Positions 8,037 through 16,116 of a DNA stretch of 64,000 bases are shown here, piece by piece. Under the pieces are notes generated by a model that searched no databases, had not been told where the DNA came from, and saw only the letters and a list, made by a program, of their open reading frames with translations. The position numbers were made by a program, and so were the translations under genes. Source of the stretch: an uncultured Bacilli bacterium (GTDB taxonomy: Bacteria; Bacillota_I; Bacilli_A; RF39; UBA660). Location of the stretch: contig CAKOWI010000002.1 of the NCBI GenBank assembly GCA_934122275.1, positions 62,001 to 126,000 on the forward strand, written 5' to 3'. Position 1 is the stretch's first letter, and every line of letters begins with the position of its first letter.

Positions 8037-9047
8037 ATGCTAGATAAAAATTTTAAAGATATTATTAGTAATATTAAAGAAGAAATTATAAATACGCAAA
8101 TTAAAACTATGCAAGAAGTTAATAGTAATTTAATTATGTTGTATTTTAAATTAGGAAAAATTGTTTCAGAAAACAAACAATATGGAAATAATTTTACGAA
8201 GCAAGTGTCAACAGAACTTAAATTAACTTTTCCTAATATGAAAGGTTTTTCTGAAAGAAATATAAGGTCAATGAGATTATTCTATGAAGAATATGCTGAT
8301 GATAAAAAATGGCAACAACTTGTTGCCAAATTACCTTGGGGACATAATTTGTTACTAATTGAAAAAATTAAAGATAAGGATATTAGAAAAATATATGCCG
8401 AAAATACGATTAAAAATGGATGGAGTAGAAATGTACTAGCTATTCAAATTGAAACAGAATTTCATAAAAGAGTAGGAAATAGTAACAATAATTTTAATGC
8501 AATGTTACCTCCAAAAGATAGTGATTTAGTGAATAATACTATAAAAGATCCGTATATTTTTGATTTTATTACATTAAAAGAAGAATATAAGGAAAAAGAA
8601 TTGGAAACAGCTTTAATAAATAAAATAAGAAATGTATTACTAGAATTAGGAAAAGGCTTTAGTTTTGTCGGAAATCAATACAAAATTTCAGTTGATAATC
8701 AAGATTTTTATATTGATTTGCTATTTTATCATTTGGAACTTAGATGTTATGTAGTTGTTGAATTAAAAGCAAGTGAATTTAAACCAGAATATATAGGACA
8801 ATTAGGATTTTATGTAACAGCAGTTAATGAAACAATAAAAAAAGAATGTGATGCACCTACGATTGGTTTATTATTATGTAGAGGAAAGAATAGGTTGACG
8901 GTAGATTGGTCTTTGAAATCTACCAATGTCCCAATAGGTGTTTCAACTTATAAATTAAAAGAACAACTACCAAAAGAATTAATGGATAAATTACCAACAG
9001 AAGAAGAAATAAACCTATATTTAGATATAGATGAAACAAATGAATAG
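8037..9047 (+). CDS. DUF1016 (YhcG-type) PD-(D/E)XK nuclease-domain protein
   Basis: The 336-residue protein matches the YhcG/DUF1016 family from end to end. The N-terminal helical domain has LGKIVSENKQYG, GFSERNIRSMRLFYEEY and LPWGHNLLLIEKIKD. The C-terminal nuclease domain has FSFVGNQYKI, the metal-binding Asp in FYIDLLFYH, VVVELKAS as the ExK motif, and IGQLGFYVTAV. Such proteins are common next to restriction-modification and other mobile defence loci and are thought to act on DNA. AGAAAGGATGTG precedes the ATG. It is intact; no restriction or methylase partner is present. Confidence 0.9.
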   Translation: MLDKNFKDIISNIKEEIINTQIKTMQEVNSNLIMLYFKLGKIVSENKQYGNNFTKQVSTELKLTFPNMKGFSERNIRSMRLFYEEYADDKKWQQLVAKLPWGHNLLLIEKIKDKDIRKIYAENTIKNGWSRNVLAIQIETEFHKRVGNSNNNFNAMLPPKDSDLVNNTIKDPYIFDFITLKEEYKEKELETALINKIRNVLLELGKGFSFVGNQYKISVDNQDFYIDLLFYHLELRCYVVVELKASEFKPEYIGQLGFYVTAVNETIKKECDAPTIGLLLCRGKNRLTVDWSLKSTNVPIGVSTYKLKEQLPKELMDKLPTEEEINLYLDIDETNE

Positions 9048-9108
9048 TGATTTGTGAGAAAAAAATAATGGAAAATGAATTTAAAAAATTACTAATAAAA
9101 GTTTAAAA

Positions 9109-9272
9109 ATGAAAAATAAAATAATAAATACTTTTTTGATATTTCTATTTGGAGTGATACTAGGAGTATTCTCGAAATGGCTAGATAATTTAAGTATTGA
9201 TGATTCTGTGTGGTGGCAACATATATTAGGAATATTGGATCTTCGTAATGTGTTTACTTTGTTTGGAATATG
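9109..9272 (+). pseudogene. DUF6518-like membrane protein, N-terminal fragment
   Basis: The fragment encodes one hydrophobic segment (FLIFLFGVILGVFSKWLDNL) followed by SIDDSVWWQHILGILDLRNVFTLFGIW, which I recognise as the start of small multi-pass proteins of the DUF6518 type. After FGIW the sequence switches to the interior of dinD in another frame, so the remaining membrane segments are missing. The open frame to 9381 is a chimera and probably not a real protein. Confidence 0.6.
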
Positions 9273-9638
9273 GCTGAATTTCATAATGCAGGATATAAAG
9301 GATAATATAATGGTGAAACCGCTGATGATATATTTAAAAGGAAAAAATTACGTTATAGAGAAGATATTTTGGATAATATGAATGAAGATGAATTAGTTGC
9401 TAATTTATTTAGAATAAATCAAACTAAGCAAAAACTTTTAAAAGATAATGTACAAGGTGAGAAAGAAGCAAAAGATGTACATTATGAGGTGGTAAAAAAA
9501 GTTAGAAAAGCAATCGCAGATATTGGCGGAATGATGCCTGAAGAAATGCCAACACCTAAAAAAAGCTTAAAAGAATTAGAAAGAGAAAAGAAAAAATTAG
9601 AAATAAAATTGCAAAAGAAACTTGAAGGAATAAAATAG
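9273..9638 (+). pseudogene. dinD 3' remnant, copy 2
   Basis: From 9273 the frame reads AEFHNAGYKG, a TAA at 9303-9305 where a leucine codon (TTA) is expected, then YNGETADDI and on through MNEDELVANLFRINQTKQKLL to IADIGGMMPEEMPTPKKSLKELE and a stop at 9638. These are DinD C-terminal motifs. The first two thirds of dinD are gone and a nonsense codon lies inside. An 89-codon frame from 9369 remains open and could be made, but it has no good ribosome site. Confidence 0.75.
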
Positions 9639-9646
9639 GAGGAATA

Positions 9647-10216
9647 ATGTCTTTAAAATATATAAATAACATTGAATATGCAAATGAAATAGAAAAATTA
9701 TATTTAAATTCGTTTCCTAAAGAAGAAAGATTTCCTTTTTGGATACTAGAAGAGTGCTCTAAAGAAAATAATTCTGATTTATATGCAATTATTGATAATG
9801 GTAAATTTGTTGGAATGTGTTATATTGTTAATTGTGTTAGTGCATATTATCTTATGTATTTAGCAGTAGAACCGAATTTAAGAAACCAAAATTATGGTTC
9901 TAGAATATTAAAGGATTTGAAAGAAAAATATAAAGTATTATTTTTATCAATTGATTCACCTGTTGATAATATAAGTGTTATACGTAAAAATTTTTATTTA
10001 AAAAATGGTTTTTATGATACTAATAAATTTTATCAAGATACTGGTATTAATTATGAAGTATTATGTACTGATGATAGATATGAAATAACTGATAATATTA
10101 TGAAGATGAGATATACTAATATGACAAACAATTCTAAAATATTTAATAAAATATCAAATACATTTAATGTTGGTATAATAAATATAAAAATAAAAAAAGA
10201 GTTATCAAAAAAATGA
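9647..10216 (+). CDS. GNAT-family N-acetyltransferase
   Basis: The 189-residue protein has the acetyl-CoA loop in LAVEPNLRNQNYGSRILKDL, preceded by the beta-4 strand GKFVGMCYIV and followed by LFLSIDSP and a KNGFYDT turn typical of GNATs. The AGGAGG ribosome site is well placed. It resembles the small GNATs often annotated as hypothetical acetyltransferases in gut Firmicutes, and its substrate is unknown. It is not closely similar to the GNAT at 5912, though both follow a dinD remnant. Confidence 0.8.
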   Translation: MSLKYINNIEYANEIEKLYLNSFPKEERFPFWILEECSKENNSDLYAIIDNGKFVGMCYIVNCVSAYYLMYLAVEPNLRNQNYGSRILKDLKEKYKVLFLSIDSPVDNISVIRKNFYLKNGFYDTNKFYQDTGINYEVLCTDDRYEITDNIMKMRYTNMTNNSKIFNKISNTFNVGIINIKIKKELSKK

Positions 10217-10258
10217 GAAGATAAAAAGTAAGAAATGAAAATAAAGAGGAAAATAGAA

Positions 10259-10516
10259 ATGAAAAATGATGATATAATTGAATTATTAGCCGCTTATGAA
10301 CATGATAGATGGTCGAGATGGCAAAAATATTTGTTTAATAAATGTATAGTTAATGAGGACGAGACTTTAACTATACCAAAGGAATTAGTCAATAGATGGA
10401 CAAGACAAATAAACACTGATTATAAAGATTTATCAGAAAAAGAAAAAGATTCTGATAGAAAAGAAGCAATTAGAATTATGGAATGTATCAAAGATAAGGT
10501 GAATTATAATGAGTAA
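10259..10516 (+). CDS. RyR-domain-like small protein
   Basis: This 85-residue protein has AAYEHDRWSRWQKYLFN, PKELVNRWTRQINTDYKDLSEKEKDSDR and a final helix. This is the H-x-x-W ... Y-x-x-L-x-x-x-x-K-x-x-D-R pattern of the ryanodine-receptor (RyR) repeat found alone in many bacteria. I chose the ATG at 10259 (AAAGAGG eight bases upstream) over the one at 10235. It overlaps the next gene by 8 bases. Bacterial RyR domains are suspected to bind nucleotide-like ligands in conflict systems; nothing here proves that. Confidence 0.7.
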   Translation: MKNDDIIELLAAYEHDRWSRWQKYLFNKCIVNEDETLTIPKELVNRWTRQINTDYKDLSEKEKDSDRKEAIRIMECIKDKVNYNE

Positions 10517-11009
10517 AGGAATAATAGTTGCAGGATTTGGAGCAATTGGTAAAACAACTCTTGGAAATAAATATGATAATATTATTGATTTGGAATCAGG
10601 TTATTATCAATGGGATAATAAAGGATTTGAAGATATACCTTATGAACAAAGAAAAGGAAAGAAAGATAGACCCAAAAATAAAGAGTGGCCAACTAATTAT
10701 CATCATGCGGTTATAGAAGCACAAAATAAATATGATGTGGTATTAACATCAATGCATTGGCACTTATTAGATTTTTTTGAAGAAAATAATATAGAATACT
10801 ATTTAGCATATCCAACTTTGGATAGTGAAAAAGTATTGGAAGAAAGATGTTATGCTAGAGGAAATAATAATATATTTACAGATAAATTAAAAATAAATTT
10901 ATATAATTGGAATGAAATAATAAAAGATTATCATCCAAAAAAATTATTGATTATTCAAAAAAATGAATATCTCGAAGATGTGTTAAAAAATAATGGAATT
11001 ATTAATTAA
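10509..11009 (+). CDS. P-loop NTPase/kinase-like protein
   Basis: The N-terminal Walker A motif is GFGAIGKTTL after a hydrophobic strand (GIIVAG). The rest (IIDLESGYYQW, DVVLTSMHWHLLDFF, YYLAYP) follows the layout of small nucleotide kinase-like proteins of 160-170 residues. LEERCYARGNN may form the arginine-rich lid. I do not recognise a specific enzyme; phage and accessory regions carry many such proteins. GATAAGGTG precedes the ATG. The 8-base overlap with the RyR gene suggests a two-gene unit. Confidence 0.6.
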   Translation: MSKGIIVAGFGAIGKTTLGNKYDNIIDLESGYYQWDNKGFEDIPYEQRKGKKDRPKNKEWPTNYHHAVIEAQNKYDVVLTSMHWHLLDFFEENNIEYYLAYPTLDSEKVLEERCYARGNNNIFTDKLKINLYNWNEIIKDYHPKKLLIIQKNEYLEDVLKNNGIIN

Positions 11010-11027
11010 TAAAAGGAAGTGAAAATA

Positions 11028-11891
11028 ATGAGTAATGAAAATAAAACAAATATAAATTGGTATCCTGGTCACATGGCAAAGACAAGAAGACTTATTAAGG
11101 AAAATATAGATAATGTTGATATAATATACGAAGTTGTAGATGCTAGGATACCTTTTTCATCAAAAATAAAAGATATAGACGATTTAATAAAAAACAAACC
11201 AAAAATTATAATCATGACAAAAATTGATTTGTGTGATTTAAGTAAAACAAATCTTTGTGCTAAAAAATATGAATCTTTAGGATATAAGGTGGTAATGGTA
11301 GATTTATTAAATAATAAAGGTTTATCTGATATATTTGATGCAACAGAAAGTATGCTTAAGAGTTTAAATGAAAAAAGAATAAATAAGGGACTTAAAAAAA
11401 GAGCATATAAAGCATTAATAACAGGAATACCAAATGTAGGAAAATCAACACTTATAAATAGGTTAGTAGGTAAAAAAGCTACTATAACAGGTGATAAACC
11501 TGGTGTTACAAAAAAGTTATCGTGGATTAGAATAAATAAAGACATAGAACTTCTTGATTCACCAGGAATTTTGTGGCCTAAATTAGACAATGAAGCTCAA
11601 GCGTATAATTTGGCTAGTTTTTCTGCAATTAAAGAAGAAATCCTTCCAATAGGAAAAGTTGCATGTTATATACTTGACACTTTAAATGCAAAATATAAAA
11701 CTAATTTAGTTGACAGATATGGCATAAATGATTATGATAATTGTGATGTTTTACCAGCATATGAAAGAATTGGTAAAAAAAGAGGTTGCATAATCAAGGG
11801 TGGAGAAGTAGATTATGACAAGGTCTCTAGTATAATAATAAAGGATTTAAGAGAGGGACGTTTAGGAAAAGTAACGTTTGATGAGGTGTAG
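11028..11891 (+). CDS. ylqF: Ribosome biogenesis GTPase YlqF/RbgA
   Basis: RbgA is a circularly permuted GTPase needed for late 50S subunit maturation. The motif order shows the permutation: G4 (MTKIDL) comes before G1 (GIPNVGKSTLINRL), followed by GVTKKLSW for G2 and LDSPGIL for G3. INWYPGHMAKTRR at the N-terminus is a family signature. The length of 287 residues is normal. I chose the ATG at 11028, with AAGGAAG upstream, over the in-frame GTG at 11019. It is the first gene of ylqF-hypothetical-rnhB-topA. Copies of its 5' end occur in the island to its left. Confidence 0.95.
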   Translation: MSNENKTNINWYPGHMAKTRRLIKENIDNVDIIYEVVDARIPFSSKIKDIDDLIKNKPKIIIMTKIDLCDLSKTNLCAKKYESLGYKVVMVDLLNNKGLSDIFDATESMLKSLNEKRINKGLKKRAYKALITGIPNVGKSTLINRLVGKKATITGDKPGVTKKLSWIRINKDIELLDSPGILWPKLDNEAQAYNLASFSAIKEEILPIGKVACYILDTLNAKYKTNLVDRYGINDYDNCDVLPAYERIGKKRGCIIKGGEVDYDKVSSIIIKDLREGRLGKVTFDEV

Positions 11892-11893
11892 TA

Positions 11894-12511
11894 ATGAATT
11901 ATGTTGATTTTTTAGAAGGAAAGTATGTTGATAAAAGTACAATTAGTAAAATAATAAATGCGGTAAATAATGATAAAATAGATGATATTAATGAAAAAAT
12001 AGTTAAGATATATGAGATATTAAATTATGCAGGTTTAAGCGATGAACAAATAGAGATATTTTTGTCTAATAATACGTCAAAATTAAAGTGGGATTTTTCT
12101 GAGTTTATAAAAATTGCTTACGTTTTGGGAAGTATTGGTTTAGTTGATGAAATGTTTGAAGTTAAACATGCTGGTCATATACAGAATTTATCAAATTATA
12201 AAAGAATTTTTGTTAGAAATATATTAGCTGAAAAATCTGGCAGATATTTTCTGAGAACTAATTCTAGAACAACTGCTTGCTCATTTTTAACTACTAGAGA
12301 AGCGGAAGCATATGGAGCAAAATATAATTTAAACTCTGATGCCATGATAGCATACAATGTATCAATATCATCAGATAAGGAACTTGAGGACTTTTATAAT
12401 TCCTGTATGGAAGATACTATAGATGATATAATAGATAAAAAAAGCAAAAAATTCTATATTAAATATTTAGCAAATAAATATAAAAAATCTGCAAATAAAA
12501 AGAGTATGTAG
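11894..12511 (+). CDS. Conserved-looking hypothetical protein in the ylqF-rnhB operon
   Basis: This 205-residue soluble, mostly helical protein has no motif I recognise. It lies 2 bases after ylqF and 1 base before rnhB, so it is surely cotranscribed with them. KAHAGHIQNLSNYKRIFVRNILAEKSGRYFLRTNSRTT-like sequence in the middle (around residues 92-135), rich in Arg and His, is the most conserved-looking part and could contact nucleic acid. Its unusual position between two housekeeping genes makes it a candidate lineage-specific ribosome or nucleic-acid factor; that is an inference. Confidence 0.6.
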   Translation: MNYVDFLEGKYVDKSTISKIINAVNNDKIDDINEKIVKIYEILNYAGLSDEQIEIFLSNNTSKLKWDFSEFIKIAYVLGSIGLVDEMFEVKHAGHIQNLSNYKRIFVRNILAEKSGRYFLRTNSRTTACSFLTTREAEAYGAKYNLNSDAMIAYNVSISSDKELEDFYNSCMEDTIDDIIDKKSKKFYIKYLANKYKKSANKKSM

Positions 12512-12512
12512 T

Positions 12513-13142
12513 ATGGATCTATATCAATTTGAAAAAGATTTGTGGAATAAGAGATATCAAAACATAGCAGGCTGTGATGAAGCAGGTCGTGGCCCGCTAT
12601 TTGGACCTGTTGTTGCAGCGGCAGTTATTTTACCACATGATTTTGTATTAGAAGGTCTAACTGATTCTAAGAAACTTAGTGAGAAAAAAAGAGAAGAATA
12701 TTATCCAGTTATAATGAAAAACGCACTTTCTGTTGGAATATCAATAGTGTCTGCTAAAGAAATAGATGACATAAATATATATGAAGCATCAAGGCAGGCA
12801 ATGTTAAGAGCGATAGATAAACTAAGTATTAAACCTAATTACATAATAACGGATGCAATGCCACTTGCGGGTTTTACTGATATACCATATGAAGCAATAA
12901 TCAAGGGTGATGCTAAAAGTATAACCATCGCAGCAGCATCAGTTATTGCAAAAGTAACACGTGATAGACTTATGTATGATATAGATAAAAAACATCCTGA
13001 ATATGAATTTGGTAAACATAAAGGTTATCCGACAAAAAAGCACATTGAACTAATTGAAAAGTATGGTATAATTGACGGATATAGGTTGACTTATGGACCT
13101 GTAAAAGAAGTTATAGAAAAAAATAAAACGATGGAGGAATAA
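12513..13142 (+). CDS. rnhB: Ribonuclease HII
   Basis: RNase HII removes RNA primers and single ribonucleotides from DNA. The 209-residue protein has CDEAGRGPLFGPV (catalytic Asp-Glu pair), LTDSKKLS, ITDAMPL with the third acidic residue, ASVIAKVTRDR with the fourth, and HKGYPTKKH near the C-terminus. All expected residues are present and the length is typical. It starts 1 base after the preceding gene and ends 1 base before topA. Confidence 0.96.
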   Translation: MDLYQFEKDLWNKRYQNIAGCDEAGRGPLFGPVVAAAVILPHDFVLEGLTDSKKLSEKKREEYYPVIMKNALSVGISIVSAKEIDDINIYEASRQAMLRAIDKLSIKPNYIITDAMPLAGFTDIPYEAIIKGDAKSITIAAASVIAKVTRDRLMYDIDKKHPEYEFGKHKGYPTKKHIELIEKYGIIDGYRLTYGPVKEVIEKNKTMEE

Positions 13143-13143
13143 T

Positions 13144-15174
13144 ATGTCTAAAAACCTAGTAATAGTAGAGTCTCCAACAAAGACTAAAGCAATAGAAAAA
13201 TATTTAGGATCAGATTATAAAGTAGTTTCTAGTAAAGGTCATATAAGAGATCTTGCTACTTCTGGAAAATTTGGTTTAGGAGTAGATATAGAAAATCATT
13301 TTGAACCTAAATATATAGCAATTAAGGGTAAGAAAAAAGACATAGAAGAACTTACTAAAAATGCCAAAAAGGCTAAAAAAGTATATTTAGCAACTGACCC
13401 TGATAGAGAAGGTGAAGCAATTAGTTGGCATTTAAAGGATGCATTAAATTTAAAAGATGAGGATTATGATAGAGTAGTATTTAATGAAATAACTAAAGAT
13501 GTAGTTGTAAATGCATTTAATAATGCTAGAAAGATAGATTATGATTTAGTTCATAGTCAAGAAACAAGAAGAATTTTAGATAGAATAATAGGATTTAGAT
13601 TAAGTAAGTTAATGCAATCTAAAACTGGAGGAAAGTCTGCAGGAAGAGTTCAGTCTGTAGCACTTAAATTAATCGTTGATAAAGAAAGAGAAATAGAATC
13701 ATTTAAAGAAGAAGAGTATTGGACAATTACTTCAAAATTTGACTCATTTGATGCAGAATTAGATACCATAAATGGAAAAAAAGCAGAATTAAAAAAAGAA
13801 GAAGACGCAAATAAAGTATTAGAAGGACTAGGAAATAAGTTTATCGTTGATAGCTATGATACTAAGCCTAAAAATAAATCTTCTAAGTATCCATTTATTA
13901 CTTCAACAATGCAGCAAGAAGCGATATCAAAACTTGGGTTTTCTTCTAAAAAGACGATGCAAGTTGCACAAAAACTATATGAAGGTATAGATATAGAAGC
14001 AGATACAGTAGGTTTAATTACTTATATGAGAACTGATTCTGTTAGATTATCTGATGAATTTATAAAAAGTACTTATGCTTTTATTAATGATAATTACGGA
14101 AAAGAATATGTGGGTCACGTTAAAGCATCAAAGAAGAAGGAAAATGTTCAGGATGCTCATGAGGCAATACGACCTTCTAGTATAAGTAGAACACCAGAAA
14201 GTATAAAAAAATATTTAACTAAAGATGAATATAGATTGTATGAATTAATATATTATAGGGCTTTAGCTTCTTTAATGAAAGATGCAAAGGTAAATTCAAG
14301 TACTGTATGTTTAAGAAATAATGATGCAATTTTTAAAGCAACTGGTCAAGTATTAGTGTTTGATGGATATTTAAAAGTGTACAATAAATTTGAATCATCA
14401 GAAGATAAAATATTGCCAATTTATAAAGTTGGTGATGAGTTAATATCAAATGAAATCTTAAAAGAGCAACACTTTACTAAACCACCTGCAAGATTTACTG
14501 AAGCTAAGTTAATTAAAACAATGGAAGAATTAGGAATAGGTAGACCATCAACGTATGCATCAACAATTAGTACGTTAACTACAAGAGGATATGTAAAAAT
14601 AATTGATAAAAAGCTTAATCCAACTGAAATAGGTATTGAAACGAATGATAAATTACAAGAATTCTTTAGTGATTTAATAAACGTTAAATATACTGCAAGC
14701 ATGGAAAATGATTTGGATAAGATAGCTGAAGGAAAAGAAGTTTGGTATAATCTTTTAGAAAAGTTTTATAAAGATTTTGAACCAGAAGTAGAAAATGCTT
14801 TTGATAAAATGGAGAAAAAAGAAGATGAACAAACTGGTGAAGTATGTCCTAACTGTGGTAAACCAATGGTGATAAAAAATGGAAGATATGGAAAGTTTGA
14901 GGCATGCTCTGGTTATCCTGAGTGTAAATACATAAAGCAAAAGGAAAAACCACCAGTAGTAGAAGTTTGTGATTGCCCAAAATGTGGTGGTAAAATAGTA
15001 GAAAGAAAAACAAAAAAGGGTAAAATATTCTATGGATGTGGTAATTTTCCTAAGTGTAAAGTAGCTGTTTGGGATAAACCAACTGGAGAATTATGTCCAG
15101 AATGTAATAGTCTTTTAGTTACTGATAAAGATGGAAATATAAAATGTAGTTCATGTGATTATAAAAGTGAATAG
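13144..15174 (+). CDS. topA: DNA topoisomerase I
   Basis: This type IA topoisomerase relaxes negative supercoils. The TOPRIM domain (VIVESPTKTKAIEKYLG, DPDREGEA), the active-site tyrosine region LITYMRTDS, and GIGRPSTYAS are all present in the 676-residue protein. The C-terminus carries three zinc-ribbon units: CPNCGKP..CSGYPECK, CPKCGGK..CGNFPKC and CPECNSL..CSSCDYK. The four cysteines are complete in each. GATGGAGG precedes the ATG. It ends the ylqF operon and is followed by a terminator. Confidence 0.97.
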   Translation: MSKNLVIVESPTKTKAIEKYLGSDYKVVSSKGHIRDLATSGKFGLGVDIENHFEPKYIAIKGKKKDIEELTKNAKKAKKVYLATDPDREGEAISWHLKDALNLKDEDYDRVVFNEITKDVVVNAFNNARKIDYDLVHSQETRRILDRIIGFRLSKLMQSKTGGKSAGRVQSVALKLIVDKEREIESFKEEEYWTITSKFDSFDAELDTINGKKAELKKEEDANKVLEGLGNKFIVDSYDTKPKNKSSKYPFITSTMQQEAISKLGFSSKKTMQVAQKLYEGIDIEADTVGLITYMRTDSVRLSDEFIKSTYAFINDNYGKEYVGHVKASKKKENVQDAHEAIRPSSISRTPESIKKYLTKDEYRLYELIYYRALASLMKDAKVNSSTVCLRNNDAIFKATGQVLVFDGYLKVYNKFESSEDKILPIYKVGDELISNEILKEQHFTKPPARFTEAKLIKTMEELGIGRPSTYASTISTLTTRGYVKIIDKKLNPTEIGIETNDKLQEFFSDLINVKYTASMENDLDKIAEGKEVWYNLLEKFYKDFEPEVENAFDKMEKKEDEQTGEVCPNCGKPMVIKNGRYGKFEACSGYPECKYIKQKEKPPVVEVCDCPKCGGKIVERKTKKGKIFYGCGNFPKCKVAVWDKPTGELCPECNSLLVTDKDGNIKCSSCDYKSE

Positions 15175-15186
15175 TATTAAATAAGG

Positions 15187-15211
15187 TAGCTTACATTCGT
15201 AAGCTATTTTT
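15187..15211 (+). terminator. Terminator after topA
   Basis: TAGCTTAC at 15187-15194 pairs with GTAAGCTA at 15199-15206, followed by TTTTT. The spacer from 15212 to 15346 holds nothing else I recognise. Confidence 0.85.
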
Positions 15212-15346
15212 ATGTAGCAAAAACCAAACAAATGTATAATTTACTTTTAACTAAATATATGTTATTCTTTATAAGTCGGTATTATGTTAATTAATTATTT
15301 CAAAAAACATTAATGAATATAATATTATATAAAGAGGTTGATTAAT

Positions 15347-15847
15347 TTGAGTTTATTAAATAGAATATATAAAAATAAAGAATTTATGGATGTTGCATCA
15401 CCTATATTAGAAAATGAAGAATTCACTAAAACAAAAGAGATTTTTCATCATGGTGATACAAGGTATAATCATTCTGTTAGAGTTGCATATGTTTCATATT
15501 TATTATCTAAAGGGTTAGGATTTGATACAAAGTCAGTTATAAGAGCTGGAACTTTGCATGACTTCTTTTTAGAAAGAGATGATAAAAATATAGCAACATT
15601 ATCAAAAATGTTTATAAATCATCCTTCAATTGCAAAAGAAAATGCAATGAATTATTTTGATTTAAATGAAAAAGAACAAAATATAATAGAGTCACATATG
15701 TTTCCAATATCGAGTGTTGCTCCAAAGTATAAAGAAGCTTGGATAGTATCACTATCAGATAAGATAGTAGCTTTTTTTGAAGGAACTAAAATGGTTAAAT
15801 CATATGTAAGTGTATGGATATTATTTTTGATTAATTTTATAAGATAG
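15347..15847 (+). CDS. HD-domain phosphohydrolase-like protein
   Basis: The 166-residue protein has the HD layout: GDTRYNHSVRVAYVSYLL (first His), AGTLHDFFLE (HD pair), and ESHMFP and SDKIVAFFE later with further His/Asp. It resembles the gene at 25362 (YDHCLRVSIMAYKI, GGLLHDFYY, RHMFPL, SDKIVS), so the two are paralogues. I prefer the TTG at 15347, because AAAGAGG ends at 15337; a TTG at 15338 would abut it. A metal-dependent phosphohydrolase role follows from the family only. Confidence 0.75.
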   Translation: MSLLNRIYKNKEFMDVASPILENEEFTKTKEIFHHGDTRYNHSVRVAYVSYLLSKGLGFDTKSVIRAGTLHDFFLERDDKNIATLSKMFINHPSIAKENAMNYFDLNEKEQNIIESHMFPISSVAPKYKEAWIVSLSDKIVAFFEGTKMVKSYVSVWILFLINFIR

Positions 15848-15947
15848 CTTATGATTTGATATAAATTCCGTTTTTTAATCAAGGAATAAAGGTTTGTATC
15901 AGTTAGAGCTTTTTTATTTTTTTATTTTATGATAAAATGTCTTTAGT

Positions 15948-16024
15948 GTCCTCGTAGCTCAGCTGGATAGAGCACTCGCCTCCTAAGCGAGGGGTCATGC
16001 GTTCAAATCGCATCGGGGACGCCA
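15948..16024 (+). tRNA. tRNA-Arg (CCT)
   Basis: The acceptor stem GTCCTCG/CGGGGAC, D-arm GCTC..GAGC, anticodon arm CTCGC-CTCCTAA-GCGAG, T-arm ATGCG-TTCAAAT-CGCAT and encoded CCA are all present. The anticodon is CCT, reading AGG. An AT-rich promoter with ATGATAAAAT lies just upstream; the same motif precedes tRNA-Thr. Confidence 0.95.
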
Positions 16025-16040
16025 TTTATAATGGATATAT

Positions 16041-16065
16041 GATTGGATAAGTTCCAATCTTTTTT
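16041..16065 (+). terminator. Terminator after tRNA-Arg
   Basis: GATTGGA at 16041-16047 pairs with TCCAATC at 16053-16059, followed by six T. Confidence 0.85.
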
Positions 16066-16116
16066 GTTTGTCACCTATTATTTAGCTTAGAATATAAATA
16101 CTATAAGGGTGGTAAA

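Noticed and set aside
4083..11027. Prophage or insertion sequence
   Set aside because: No integrase, transposase, terminal inverted repeats or structural phage genes are present, though rhuM and dinD often travel with mobile DNA.
11069..11590. 173-codon minus-strand frame
   Set aside because: It is the antisense shadow of ylqF, whose GTPase motifs prove the plus strand.
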